Below are positions 1 to 8,607 of a stretch of 64,000 nt of DNA, in pieces (position 1 is the stretch's first letter; the number at the start of each line of letters is the position of its first letter). The position numbers and the translations under genes were made by a program. Where the stretch lies: contig NZ_KI912183.1 of assembly GCF_000189755.2 (NCBI RefSeq), positions 312,257-376,256 on the forward strand. Direction: 5' to 3'. The notes under the pieces are model-generated. The model was not told where the DNA came from and did no database searches. It saw only the letters and a list, made by a program, of their open reading frames with translations. The stretch comes from Desulfotomaculum nigrificans DSM 574. GTDB lineage: Bacteria; Bacillota; Desulfotomaculia; Desulfotomaculales; Desulfotomaculaceae.

Positions 1-1177
1 CTACCGGCCTAACCTGGGTATCAAACGAGTGATGCAGATAATTTTGTGGAACATCGAAACGGGATACAATCATATTTACGACTGTGACATCAAGGGCTTC
101 TTTGATAATATCCCGCACAAAAAGCTGATGAAAGTGCTTACCAAATATATCGCAGACGGAACAGTACTAGACATGATATGGGCTTGGCTCAAAGCCGGAT
201 ACATGGAAGAAGGCAAATTCCATCCTACAGATTCCGGCACTCCTCAGGGCGGCGTCATCAGTCCTTTGCTGGCAAATCTGTATCTCAACGAATTGGACTG
301 GACGCTGGAAGAACATGGGGTACGGTTTGTCAGGTATGCCGATGATTTTCTCTTGTTCGCCAAAAGTAAGGAAGATATTGAGAGAGCAGCTGAAGTAGCC
401 AAAACAACCCTAGATGAGTTAGGATTAGAAGTCTCCATAGAAAAGACACGATTCGTGGACTTTGACAAGGATGACTTTAATTTCGTTGGATTTAGCTTTA
501 AACATTGGAGAGAGCGCAAAAAGGATGGTCAGGCGTATTTCATTGTAAGGCCTACCGATGCCAATCTTAAAGATTTTAAAGCTAAGATAAAAGCCAAGAC
601 AAGAAAAACCCTGACATTAAACAAAGAGAAATGGCTGGAGCAGGTGAACCCGGTAATACGGGGCAAAATCAATTTCTTTCTTACTGTCTATCAGGCGATT
701 AAAGAGAATGAGAAGTACGGGCAAAAGAGCCGCTGTTTTCATAATTCCTTCGGCAAAGAATTGGAAGCCATTGATGCTTACACCCGACAACGATTAAGGG
801 TGGCAATGATCCATAACCATCCGACACAAAGAAAAGGGCACATCATGAAAACCAAATGGAATAACGAGTTCTTCGCTCGCATAGGACTAATTCCCTCTAT
901 GTGGCTCTACTACAGCAAGCAATTTGGCTACACCTTAGAACAATACATCCAGCGTATAACGAAAAAGGCCAAGACAAAACTGGAACGCAGAATACAGAGG
1001 GCAAAAGAAAAAGGCCGGGAGTATTATACTCCGGACCTGATTCGTAAAATGCGGTACGCTCAAAGAATGGCGAAATATACCTGACAATGTCAAATCACAC
1101 TTGGTAAGCCGTATGCCTTAGTAGGGCACGTACGGTTTGATGAGGGGGAAGCCAGGAAACTGGTTTCCCTACTCTAT
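1..1177 (+). mobile_element. Group II intron, 3' portion with domains V and VI
   Basis: The maturase gene is followed by a typical domain V hairpin at 1106-1138. It begins AAGCCGTATGCC, ends GGGCACGTACGGTTT, and the two arms pair around a short loop. A domain VI-like stem follows at 1139-1177, with arms GGGGGAAGCCAG and CTGGTTTCCCT. The intron should end close to 1177. The 5' half is outside the window. Confidence 0.85.
2..1084 (+). CDS. ltrA: Group II intron reverse transcriptase/maturase, 5' end outside window
   Basis: This is the intron-encoded protein that copies the intron RNA into DNA and helps it splice. The frame is open from base 2, so the N-terminus lies outside the window. Early residues read DCDIKGFFDNIPH, then TPQGGVISPLLANLYLNELD and the catalytic FVRYADDFLLF (YADD box), which are reverse-transcriptase blocks in the usual order. 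A basic maturase/X region follows. It ends just before intron domains V and VI, the normal place for such a gene. No canonical HNH (Cys-x-x-Cys) endonuclease tail is visible at the C-terminus. Family assignment is firm; the exact intron class is not. Confidence 0.93.
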   Translation, partial: YRPNLGIKRVMQIILWNIETGYNHIYDCDIKGFFDNIPHKKLMKVLTKYIADGTVLDMIWAWLKAGYMEEGKFHPTDSGTPQGGVISPLLANLYLNELDWTLEEHGVRFVRYADDFLLFAKSKEDIERAAEVAKTTLDELGLEVSIEKTRFVDFDKDDFNFVGFSFKHWRERKKDGQAYFIVRPTDANLKDFKAKIKAKTRKTLTLNKEKWLEQVNPVIRGKINFFLTVYQAIKENEKYGQKSRCFHNSFGKELEAIDAYTRQRLRVAMIHNHPTQRKGHIMKTKWNNEFFARIGLIPSMWLYYSKQFGYTLEQYIQRITKKAKTKLERRIQRAKEKGREYYTPDLIRKMRYAQRMAKYT

Positions 1178-1280
1178 TGCAAAATTTAGATTTGATCACA
1201 TTTTGACCACGATCACAACTACAATGGGTGCAGGTATATTGAAGCCTGCACCCACCCGAAAAATAATTGCCAATGGTAAG

Positions 1281-1529
1281 CTATGACATTTTAGTAATAT
1301 TGTCAGCTGTGATTTTACCGGAACCCTTAGGAACATAACTCTTGCAGCAGGTCGACATGCAGTTTCCGGCTTGAGACGGGGTAAGTTGACTTGCCATACT
1401 GGCGTCAATTCTATCAGGTTGCTGAGAACTAAACTGATCCGTAGCTACAAGTATCTCGTTAGCCTCACACTTGTTTCCTTGTGCCCAGTAGTGGCAGTCG
1501 TTCACAATACAGTGGATGTGTTGATTCAA
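1281..1529 (-). CDS. DUF1540 cysteine-rich small protein
   Basis: A protein of 82 residues with a cysteine pattern: a first motif CIVNDCHYWAQGNKC near residues 7-21 and a second region with CMSTCCKSYVP near residues 57-67. This is the DUF1540 signature, found in many spore-forming Firmicutes and thought to bind metal through the cysteines. The function is unknown. The start is a TTG at 1529 preceded by GAAAGGAGTAGG, a good ribosome site. It stands alone between the intron and the alcohol dehydrogenase. A hairpin at 1225-1254 lies just past its stop but lacks a clear T-run. Confidence 0.75.
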   Translation of the reverse strand: MNQHIHCIVNDCHYWAQGNKCEANEILVATDQFSSQQPDRIDASMASQLTPSQAGNCMSTCCKSYVPKGSGKITADNITKMS

Positions 1530-1625
1530 AGCTATCCTACTCCTTTCAATTAATATGTGGATACATCATTATAATTAGCCGAATGAGTTATTTTTATTAG
1601 CGGTAATTCCCCATATTTTTTATCA

Positions 1626-1653
1626 GGTGGACAAATTTTGTCCACCCTATTTT
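1626..1653. terminator. Rho-independent terminator-like hairpin
   Basis: Perfect stem GGTGGACAAA / TTTTGTCCACC at 1626-1646 followed by a T-rich run (CTATTTTTTGTTT). It insulates the alcohol dehydrogenase from upstream transcription. On the other strand the flanking run is also A/T rich, so it may work in both directions. Confidence 0.6.
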
Positions 1654-1739
1654 TTGTTTATTTATCATTTATAACAATTGCCAGAAGGTTTAGGCTATTA
1701 TAATAGAGAATAGTTGTTATAGAAATTAACCGTTGACTT

Positions 1740-2918
1740 ATGGGGGTAGGGGCCGTGCAGAAAAATTTGTTAACCATAAGTAAGTTTGTTGCCCCGGAAA
1801 TTATTTTTGGTCTGGGAGCACTAAGCCAGGTGGGGGAAAGTGCCGCCCGTCTGGGGATAAGGAAAGTATTTTTGGTTAGTGACCCGGGAGTTGTCAATGC
1901 CGGTTGGGTGGAAAAGGCCTTATCCTATCTGAAAGAGGTTGGTATCAGCGCGGTTGTCTGGTATAACTTAACCACTAACCCCAAGGATAGCGAAGTTGCC
2001 CAGGGGGTAAACCGTTACCTGGAAAGCGGTTGTGATGGTATTGTGGCTGTAGGTGGGGGAAGTCCCATCGATGCGGCCAAGGCCATCGCTATTTTAGCCA
2101 CCAACGGGGGGCAAATCAAAGACTACGAGGGAGTGAACAAAATAACCAGCCCGCTGCCGCCCATGGTGGTGGTGGCTACTACCGGAGGTTCGGGAGCCGA
2201 GGTATCCCAATTTTCCATGATTGTGGAAAAGGGCAGACGGGTAAAAATGGCCATTATTTCAAAGTCTTTAATTCCTGATATTGCCATTATTGACCCGCTG
2301 CTGTTACAAACTAAAAGCACTCGACTAACTGCTGCCACCGGGGTGGATGCTTTGAGTCACGCCATCGAGGCCTATGTGTCCCTGGCTGCAACTCCGCTCA
2401 CCGATGTACACGCCCTGGCGGCCATTAGATTAATTGCCTCAAATTTAAGAGAATCCGTGGCCTGTAAAACTAATTTAGAGGCCAAATCAGCCATGGCTAT
2501 GGCCAGCTTACAGGCTGGATTGGCTTTTTCCAATGCCATTTTGGGTGCTACCCACGCTATGACACACCAGGTGGACGGCCTGTTAGATTTACATCATGGT
2601 GAGACCAACGGCATTTTACTCCCCTATGTGATGGAGTTTAACCTAATCTCCTGTGGGGATAAATTTGTTCATATAGCTGATGCCATGGGGGTACAGACAA
2701 CCGGTTTAGGTAAATGGAAAGCCGCTGAAAAGGGAATTGCCGCGGTGCGCCGGTTATTTAGAGATGTTGGTATTCCGGAGAAACTGTCACAGGTGGGATT
2801 GAAGGAAGCACATATTAAAGAGCTAAGTGCCAATGCGCTACGGGATGCTTGCCTGGTAACCAATCCCCGGGATGCCGGGGTTGAGGAAATTGAGGCTTTA
2901 TATAAAAGGGCCTTGTAG
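1740..2918 (+). CDS. Iron-containing alcohol dehydrogenase
   Basis: A group III Fe-dependent NAD(P) alcohol dehydrogenase that interconverts alcohols and aldehydes in the cytoplasm. It has 392 residues, the normal family length. The nucleotide-binding motif GGGSPIDAAKAIA is near residues 101-113. The metal-binding region follows: DALSHAIEAY, then HAMTHQVDG and HHGETNGILLPYV. The ATG at 1740 has a weak ribosome site. An in-frame GTG at 1755 has GGGGGTAGGGG just upstream and could be the true start. It lies 14 bp before a sensor kinase and a sigma-54 activator, which suggests a shared transcript and a regulated alcohol or aldehyde pathway. The substrate cannot be read from sequence. Confidence 0.9.
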   Translation: MGVGAVQKNLLTISKFVAPEIIFGLGALSQVGESAARLGIRKVFLVSDPGVVNAGWVEKALSYLKEVGISAVVWYNLTTNPKDSEVAQGVNRYLESGCDGIVAVGGGSPIDAAKAIAILATNGGQIKDYEGVNKITSPLPPMVVVATTGGSGAEVSQFSMIVEKGRRVKMAIISKSLIPDIAIIDPLLLQTKSTRLTAATGVDALSHAIEAYVSLAATPLTDVHALAAIRLIASNLRESVACKTNLEAKSAMAMASLQAGLAFSNAILGATHAMTHQVDGLLDLHHGETNGILLPYVMEFNLISCGDKFVHIADAMGVQTTGLGKWKAAEKGIAAVRRLFRDVGIPEKLSQVGLKEAHIKELSANALRDACLVTNPRDAGVEEIEALYKRAL

Positions 2919-2932
2919 GGGGGAGAACCTCA

Positions 2933-4609
2933 GTGTTTGATGATAAAATAAGCATTATACGGAATTTAACCGGGGTTAACTCTTCTAAACTTAATTACTA
3001 CCTGGAAGTCCAGCGTTCCAACGAGCAAATAAAAATACAAATGAACCGCTTAGAAATTATTCACCAGCTGATTAAGGATATCAATATTGATATGTCCTTA
3101 TCAGATATAGTGGATCGAGTATACAGCAAGTTGCCCCAGGCCTTAACCTGTTCATTTTTGGGCCTGGCTTTAGTAAAGGATAATCAATTAACTATGACGG
3201 CAGCTATACCGGGTAATGGCAATATAGGGCAGCCGGTACCGGAAAGTTCGGTACTCTGGCGGGCTTACAGTAAATGCCAAAAGCTTTTATATAACTTTAA
3301 TCAAAGTTGTGAACCTGCCTGTGAATTACTTCCGGAGGAGGAGCCGGTGGCCGACTGGGGCCTGCGTTCGGTGGCCATTGTACCCTTAAGAGTGCGTCAT
3401 AAAGTAATCGGCGTATTGGTGGTGGGGGACCGGGGGGATGTTACCTATGGTGATTCTGAACTGATGTTCATTGAACAATTGGCTGACCAACTGGCCATTT
3501 GTATCGAGGATGCCAGTCTATACAAAGAGGTTTCCAAGGGTAAACAGGAATGGGAGGCCACCTTTAAGGCAGTACCGGATCCTATTTTTCTAATTGATAA
3601 AAATTTTAATGTACTGCGTCATAACCAGCATTATGTAGGGGAAGCTCCGGATTTGGATATACCGGTGCAAGAACAAAAATGCTACCGGATTTTATGGCAT
3701 AAAGATGCGCCCTGCGAGAACTGCCCGGTGGAAGAGGTATATCAAAGGGGCCGGGGCATCTACAAACAATTACAAAATGACGGCAGGGTCTTCGACAGCT
3801 TTTACTATCCCATGGTAGACCAGCACGGGGAGATTTATGCGGTCATCTTGCACCTAAAGGATGTTACCGAAAAGGTTAAAATGGAAGCCCAATTGGTAAA
3901 TTCCGCCAAACTGGTGGCCATTGGTGAAATGGCGGCCGGAGTAGCCCATGAACTCAATAGCCCTATGACGGTAATGATTGGTACCGCCCAAATGATGCAA
4001 AGGGATTTACCAAAGGATGATCCAAGGCATGAGTGGCTTGATGATATAATTAGTTGTGGCATGCGCTGCAAAAAAATAATTCAAAATCTACTCTCATTTT
4101 CCCGCCAGGGACAGTTTTCCGTGGCTGAAACCAATGTCAATGAGCAGGTGGAAAAGGTTTTAAGTTTGATTCATTACCAAATTAACCGTAACAATATTGA
4201 TATCAGAAAAAAGTTAGATCCTAGTCTACCTCATATTATGGCCAATGGCCATCAGCTGCAGCAGGTGATTATTAATTTACTGCTTAATGCCAGGGATGCC
4301 TTGGAAGAAACCTCAGGGCAGAAAAGCATAGTTATTACCACCTTCACCAGAAAGCAGCAGGATAAAGATTGGGTGGTGGTAGAGGTTAAGGATAACGGGC
4401 AGGGCATTGCACCGGAAAATCTGCAAAAGATTTTTAACCCTTTTTATACTAGTAAAGAGGCCAGTAAAGGCACCGGACTGGGACTTTCGGTAAGTTTAGG
4501 GATAGCCCAATCGCATGGGGGTACCATCGAGGTGGAAAGTGAGCTGGGAGTTGGTAGTACATTCAGACTTGTTCTACCGCAAATGGAGAATACAGGGGGC
4601 GAAACTTAA
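2933..4609 (+). CDS. Sensor histidine kinase (GAF-PAS-HisKA-HATPase)
   Basis: A 558-residue soluble kinase; no membrane segments are evident, so it probably senses a cytoplasmic signal. A GAF-like region (about 45-205) is followed by a PAS domain (about 210-315) with a cysteine cluster, CYRILWHKDAPCENCPVEEV. The dimerisation/phosphoacceptor box AAGVAHELNSPMTVMIG has the target His near residue 339. The ATPase domain carries INLLLNARDALEE, DNGQGI and GTGLGLS. The start is GTG with GGGGGGAGAA upstream. It overlaps the next gene by one base (TAATG), so the two are translationally coupled and form a kinase-regulator pair. The cysteines could bind a metal or Fe-S cluster; that is inference. Confidence 0.92.
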   Translation: MFDDKISIIRNLTGVNSSKLNYYLEVQRSNEQIKIQMNRLEIIHQLIKDINIDMSLSDIVDRVYSKLPQALTCSFLGLALVKDNQLTMTAAIPGNGNIGQPVPESSVLWRAYSKCQKLLYNFNQSCEPACELLPEEEPVADWGLRSVAIVPLRVRHKVIGVLVVGDRGDVTYGDSELMFIEQLADQLAICIEDASLYKEVSKGKQEWEATFKAVPDPIFLIDKNFNVLRHNQHYVGEAPDLDIPVQEQKCYRILWHKDAPCENCPVEEVYQRGRGIYKQLQNDGRVFDSFYYPMVDQHGEIYAVILHLKDVTEKVKMEAQLVNSAKLVAIGEMAAGVAHELNSPMTVMIGTAQMMQRDLPKDDPRHEWLDDIISCGMRCKKIIQNLLSFSRQGQFSVAETNVNEQVEKVLSLIHYQINRNNIDIRKKLDPSLPHIMANGHQLQQVIINLLLNARDALEETSGQKSIVITTFTRKQQDKDWVVVEVKDNGQGIAPENLQKIFNPFYTSKEASKGTGLGLSVSLGIAQSHGGTIEVESELGVGSTFRLVLPQMENTGGET

Positions 4610-6144
4610 TGATGGGTGAACCAAGCATCTTAATAATTGATGATGAGCAACCTGTAGGGACTTTTTTTACCCGGTTATTAAAATATAAGGGATACCGCAT
4701 TCATGTAGCCATCTCCGGCCGAGAAGCCCATGAACTAATCGCCCGGGAAACCTTTGATGTAGCTATGGTGGATCTTAAATTACCTGACGCTGACGGCTTG
4801 AGCCTGTTACAACATATTAAGTCGGTACAGCCGCAATGTGAAGTAATTATAATGACCGGCTACAGTACCACGCGAACTGCTGTTAAAGCCATTCAATACG
4901 GTGCCTTTGATTATATCGAAAAACCCTTTGATGATATTTCTTTAGTTGAGGAACTAATTGAGAAGGCTTTAAACTACAAGGCCGAATCCAGTCAGGAAAG
5001 CGGCACCTATAGCTGGAGTGAATTAGCCCAAAAAGTTGGTTTCATAGTTGGTCATACCCCTAAGATGATAAAATTAGTATCCATTGCTGAACGCATTGCC
5101 ACCAAGGATATAAACGTATTAATTCACGGTGAGACAGGAACCGGCAAAGAGGTGCTGGCCAGATTTGTTCATGCGGCCAGCCACCGGGCGGATAAACCAT
5201 TTTTGGCCATCAACTGTGGGGCTCTACCGGAGAACTTATTGGAAAGTGAATTATTTGGGCATGAAAAGGGATCCTTCACCGGTGCCAGTGTGCAGCGCAA
5301 AGGTATCTTTGAATTGGCCAACAATGGTACCTTGTTTCTTGATGAAATTGGTGAGGCCAGTCTGTCTATTCAAGTAAAACTGCTCCGGGTGTTGGAAACC
5401 GGAGAATTTTTACGGGTGGGTGGCGAAAAACCGGTTAAAACCAACGTTAGAATTATTGCGGCCACCAATGTGGATTTGGAAGAAGCCGTGGCCCAGAAGG
5501 CCTTTAGGGAGGACTTATTTTACCGGTTAGATGTGGTTCGGTTGCTACTGCCACCCTTAAGGGAACGTAAGGAAGATATTCCAGCTTTGGTGGAACACTT
5601 TATACAAAGATTTGCTGGCCAAAATACCGGGGCCAGGCCCAGTTTTTCACCGGAATGTATGGAAGCCATGGTCAACTATAACTGGCCGGGCAATATTCGT
5701 GAACTGGCCAATTCGGTGGAACAGGCCTTGGCTTTGTGTGACGGTAATACGGTGCTTTTGGAGCATTTATCCAGTAAAATTTCCGGACAAACGGATATTA
5801 TTTTAAAAAAAGAACCGGCTCCCATCGAAAGTGTATCCCAGTCAAACAATGGGGCGGATTTTCTCCTGTACCGGGAAAAAGATCTGGAATTAATGGATGA
5901 AAACAGCTTGGTGCAACTTTACCAACGGGTGGAAGGCTTGTACAGGTTGCTACAACGGGTAATGGGGAAGAAAGGTATCAGTAATGTATTTCCTGCCTCC
6001 ATCCAGGAGATAGAAGCCAGGGCCATTATGGAAACATTGGAATTTTACAATGGTAATGTCAGTATGAGTGCTCGGGCTTTGGGTATTGGTCGCAATACAC
6101 TTTACCGGAAAGCCAAGGAATATAACATAAATATTTCAGGTTAA
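4609..6144 (+). CDS. Sigma-54-dependent response regulator (NtrC/AtoC type)
   Basis: A 511-residue activator with three parts. The receiver domain has acidic residues in ILIIDDE and the phosphoacceptor Asp near 55 in MVDLKLPDADG. The AAA+ domain has Walker A GETGTGKE near residue 174 and the sigma-54-contacting loop GSFTGA near 221. The Fis-type helix-turn-helix at the C-terminus reads SMSARALGIGRNTLYRKAKE. It is the partner of the kinase just upstream. It should open promoters read by sigma-54 RNA polymerase. I found no convincing -24/-12 element in the neighbouring intergenic regions. A bidirectional terminator follows. Confidence 0.93.
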   Translation: MMGEPSILIIDDEQPVGTFFTRLLKYKGYRIHVAISGREAHELIARETFDVAMVDLKLPDADGLSLLQHIKSVQPQCEVIIMTGYSTTRTAVKAIQYGAFDYIEKPFDDISLVEELIEKALNYKAESSQESGTYSWSELAQKVGFIVGHTPKMIKLVSIAERIATKDINVLIHGETGTGKEVLARFVHAASHRADKPFLAINCGALPENLLESELFGHEKGSFTGASVQRKGIFELANNGTLFLDEIGEASLSIQVKLLRVLETGEFLRVGGEKPVKTNVRIIAATNVDLEEAVAQKAFREDLFYRLDVVRLLLPPLRERKEDIPALVEHFIQRFAGQNTGARPSFSPECMEAMVNYNWPGNIRELANSVEQALALCDGNTVLLEHLSSKISGQTDIILKKEPAPIESVSQSNNGADFLLYREKDLELMDENSLVQLYQRVEGLYRLLQRVMGKKGISNVFPASIQEIEARAIMETLEFYNGNVSMSARALGIGRNTLYRKAKEYNINISG

Positions 6145-6151
6145 GTAACGA

Positions 6152-6190
6152 AAGGCATGAGGGGTAGCCCATCATGCCTTATTTGTTTTC
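6152..6190. terminator. Bidirectional terminator between convergent genes
   Basis: Stem AAGGCATGA / TCATGCCTT (6152-6180), with T-rich DNA after it on the plus strand. It separates the plus-strand regulator from the minus-strand MoaD-like gene. Confidence 0.7.
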
Positions 6191-6487
6191 TTTTTTATTA
6201 CTTTCCATACCCACATCACCTACAATGCCCAGCATCACCCGGTAGGGACCCGGCACTCCGGGAGGAATCAGGGCCACCCGGTCACCTGGGTTAATGATAT
6301 GGGATAACCGCTCAACCTTGCCGTTGACAAAAATTCCTTCAACTTGTTCCTTTAGAATGTCAAGTTTAGCTAATAAATCTTCGCCGGTGATGCCTTCTCC
6401 GATTTCAACCTGTTCCGGAAAACCAAAACCCTTTTCTTTCATTACTTTTTGCAGACTGCCAAAACCACGCAACTCGATAGTACCCAA
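6179..6487 (-). CDS. MoaD/ThiS-like ubiquitin-fold protein without terminal Gly-Gly
   Basis: A 102-residue protein with the beta-grasp pattern of molybdopterin-synthase small subunits: an N-terminal strand, a central GEDLLAKL helix, IFVNGKVERL and GDRVALIPPGVPGPYRV. Classical MoaD and ThiS end in Gly-Gly, which carries the thiocarboxylate. Here the chain continues past PPGVPGPYRVMLG for about 19 residues and ends in a lysine-rich tail with no Gly-Gly. Ordinary sulfur transfer is therefore doubtful unless the tail is cleaved. The start is TTG at 6487 with GGGGAGTG upstream. It is convergent with the response regulator and divergent from the cofactor operon. Confidence 0.75.
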   Translation of the reverse strand: MGTIELRGFGSLQKVMKEKGFGFPEQVEIGEGITGEDLLAKLDILKEQVEGIFVNGKVERLSHIINPGDRVALIPPGVPGPYRVMLGIVGDVGMESNKKENK

Positions 6488-6505
6488 TAAATATCACTCC
6501 CCGTT

Positions 6506-6522
6506 AGGTTAACATGTAACCT
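6506..6522. promoter_or_regulatory. Short dyad upstream of the MoaD-like gene
   Basis: AGGTTAACATGTAACCT is a near-palindrome 19 bp upstream of the minus-strand MoaD-like start. It could be an operator. No known regulator consensus is matched. Confidence 0.3.
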
Positions 6523-6804
6523 TTATTTACCTGTATTGTACAGCAAAATTCAAGCCCATTGAAAATAAATTAATGATAATATTTTGTTCTTTTTTGAGAC
6601 AATTCTTACAGTGCTGGTTGCCGGGTATCAGGCGACGTGTAGGATAACCACAAGGGCAAGTCTAAAAATTTTAAGAATATATAAAAAAGAGAGGAAAATG
6701 TGCTTGAAAAGTGGAATATATTAATACGAATCATATAAGAGATCAGTCCTGTACTTGCCATCCATGGACAAATACTTGTAGTATAATAAATAGAGGTGAC
6801 GTAC

Positions 6805-7041
6805 ATGCAATTAGAATTAAGGGTGTATACGGGCCTGGAAAAGTATACCGGTACCCGCTACGGCGAGCTGATACAGGTAGAAATAGCCTCGGGCAGCACC
6901 ATCCGTGACCTGCTAAAAAAATATAACATACCGGAAAAAGAAGTCTTCAGCTCATTAGTGAATGGTTTGCATAAAACATTAGATACTGTTTTACAAGAAG
7001 GTGACCGGGTGGCCCTTTTCCCACCGGTGGGTGGCGGTTAG
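6805..7041 (+). CDS. MoaD/ThiS family sulfur-carrier protein
   Basis: A small beta-grasp protein ending PPVGGG, so it keeps the C-terminal Gly-Gly that is adenylated and thiocarboxylated by a MoeB-type enzyme. It then donates sulfur to the pterin precursor. The ATG at 6805 is preferred because GAGGTGA sits about 6 bp upstream; a GTG at 6796 is in frame but has no such site. Length is 78 residues, normal for MoaD. It heads the tungstate-transport and cofactor operon, and the MobB-MoeB fusion at the operon's end is the natural activating partner. Confidence 0.85.
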   Translation: MQLELRVYTGLEKYTGTRYGELIQVEIASGSTIRDLLKKYNIPEKEVFSSLVNGLHKTLDTVLQEGDRVALFPPVGGG

Positions 7042-7058
7042 AGAGAGTTTAACAGTGA

Positions 7059-7082
7059 GGGCAGAGGATAGTTCCTCTGCCC
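7059..7082 (+). other. Intergenic hairpin between moaD-like gene and tupB
   Basis: Perfect stem GGGCAGAGG / CCTCTGCCC with a 6-nt loop. There is no T-run, so it is not a standard terminator. It may adjust mRNA stability or the ratio of the carrier protein to the transporter. Confidence 0.4.
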
Positions 7083-7134
7083 CTATCAAAACAAGTCGTT
7101 ATGCTTAATTAAACATAATGGTGGTGGCTAGTTA

Positions 7135-7833
7135 GTGGAAGTATTTTGGCATGGATTAATTATGGCCATTAAACTTTTATTTAGCGGCGATAGAGAAATC
7201 CTGGAAATTGCCCTGTTAACCCTTAGGGTTTCTGGTACAGCCACACTGATTGCCGTCTTGATCGGAGTGCCGGTTGGTTTCTTCCTGGCCCTGACCTCTT
7301 TTCCTGGCCGAAACATGGTGGTCAGTGCCATTAACTTCGGTATGGGTTTGCCTCCGGTGGTGGTTGGTCTGGTGGTGTGGGTACTATTAAGCAGATATGG
7401 CCCCTTAGGAATTTTGGGCTTACTGTATACGCCCACAGCCATGATTATCGCCCAGGGGATCATCGCCTTTCCCATTGTGGCTGGTTTTACCCTGGCAGCC
7501 TTTCAACAACTGCATCCCAAACTGAAATTGCAAATATTATCCCTGGGTGCTTCCCGGGTGCAACTTCTCTGGTTAATGGCCAGAGAAGCTCGGCTGGGCC
7601 TGTTGGCCGCAGTGATGGCTGGTTTTGGGGGAGCTGTATCAGAGGTGGGTGCCTCCATGATGGTGGGGGGTAACTTGGTTGGTTCCACCAGGGTACTTAC
7701 CACCGCTACAGTACTGGCAGTAAATAAGGGAGACCAGGAACTGGGTATGGCCTTAAGTCTCATTCTTTTATTTTTAGCCTTTTCCGTTACAGTTGTGTTA
7801 ACAACTGCCCAGCAACGAGGGAGGTGTCCATAA
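7135..7833 (+). CDS. tupB: Tungstate-type ABC transporter permease
   Basis: Inner-membrane permease of 232 residues with about five hydrophobic segments. The EAA-type contact loop lies in ILSLGASRVQLLWLMAREAR, followed by a glycine-rich segment GGAVSEVGASMMVGGNL typical of TupB-like tungstate permeases. The start is GTG at 7135. It directly abuts the ATPase gene. The matching periplasmic binding protein (TupA) is not next to it, although tupA usually leads this operon. The cofactor genes downstream support a molybdate or tungstate substrate, with tungstate the better guess from family resemblance. Confidence 0.85.
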   Translation: MEVFWHGLIMAIKLLFSGDREILEIALLTLRVSGTATLIAVLIGVPVGFFLALTSFPGRNMVVSAINFGMGLPPVVVGLVVWVLLSRYGPLGILGLLYTPTAMIIAQGIIAFPIVAGFTLAAFQQLHPKLKLQILSLGASRVQLLWLMAREARLGLLAAVMAGFGGAVSEVGASMMVGGNLVGSTRVLTTATVLAVNKGDQELGMALSLILLFLAFSVTVVLTTAQQRGRCP

Positions 7834-8607
7834 GTGGCTGTTCTAGAGGCAGAAGATATAAAATTTATAAAAAACGGTCGGCTGATCCTGGATGTTGAAC
7901 ATTTCTCTTTACCGGCGGGTGAGGTGACTGCTCTTATTGGTGTCAACGGGGCAGGTAAGACATCTCTGATGCAAATCCTGGCTTTGCTGCAGCAACCCAC
8001 CTCCGGTCGAATATTTTTTAAGGGTCAACAGGTGCACAGAGGTAACCTGTTAAAGCTACGGCAGAAAATGGCCTTTGTTTTTCAGCAACCATTGTTGCTG
8101 GATATGAGTGTGAGGAAAAACATTGAAATTGGTCTGCGTTTTCGTAAGGTACCGAAAAAAGAAATGGATCGGCGGGTCCAGGAATGGTTAGAAAAACTGG
8201 GTATTTATCACTTGGCCGATGGGCCGGTGCGTTATCTCTCAGGGGGAGAGGCCCAAAGGGTAAGTATCGCCCGGGCCCTGGCCCTGGAGCCGGAGGTATT
8301 GTTTTTAGATGAGCCCTTCACGGGTTTGGACAGCCCCACCCGGGGTCAGTTGCTTTTAGATATTGCTAATCTTCTGCATGGTACGAAGATTGCAACTTTA
8401 TTTGTTACCCACGATTATGCCGAAATACCGTATCTGGCCCACCGTTTATCGGTATTGGATCATGGCAAGTTAATTCAAACCGGCACTCCCCAGGAAATAT
8501 ACCGGCAACCAAAGAACGAAACAGTGACCCGGTTACTTCAATGGCTCCCACTGAGAGGTGAGATGCAGGGGGGGAGAAGCAGGATAGAAAAGGAGGCCTT
8601 AGCATGA
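7834..8607 (+). CDS. tupC: Tungstate-type ABC transporter ATP-binding protein
   Basis: A 257-residue ABC ATPase. Walker A reads GVNGAGKTS near residue 37, the signature LSGGEAQR near 136, and Walker B EVLFLDEP. The C-terminus is short and lacks the molybdate-binding TOBE extension of ModC, which fits TupC. The GTG start immediately follows the tupB stop. Its own stop overlaps the moaA start (ATGA), so uptake of the oxyanion and synthesis of the pterin are on one coupled transcript. Confidence 0.87.
   Translation: MAVLEAEDIKFIKNGRLILDVEHFSLPAGEVTALIGVNGAGKTSLMQILALLQQPTSGRIFFKGQQVHRGNLLKLRQKMAFVFQQPLLLDMSVRKNIEIGLRFRKVPKKEMDRRVQEWLEKLGIYHLADGPVRYLSGGEAQRVSIARALALEPEVLFLDEPFTGLDSPTRGQLLLDIANLLHGTKIATLFVTHDYAEIPYLAHRLSVLDHGKLIQTGTPQEIYRQPKNETVTRLLQWLPLRGEMQGGRSRIEKEALA

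Noticed and set aside
6604-6660. Molybdenum-cofactor or other riboswitch upstream of the MoaD gene
   Set aside because: A GC-rich patch is present, but I could not match it to any known aptamer core.
6145-7134. Sigma-54 promoter for the cofactor operon
   Set aside because: I looked for TGGCAC-N5-TTGCA-type sites upstream of 6805 and 7135 and on the minus strand before 6487 and saw none with both conserved GG and GC.
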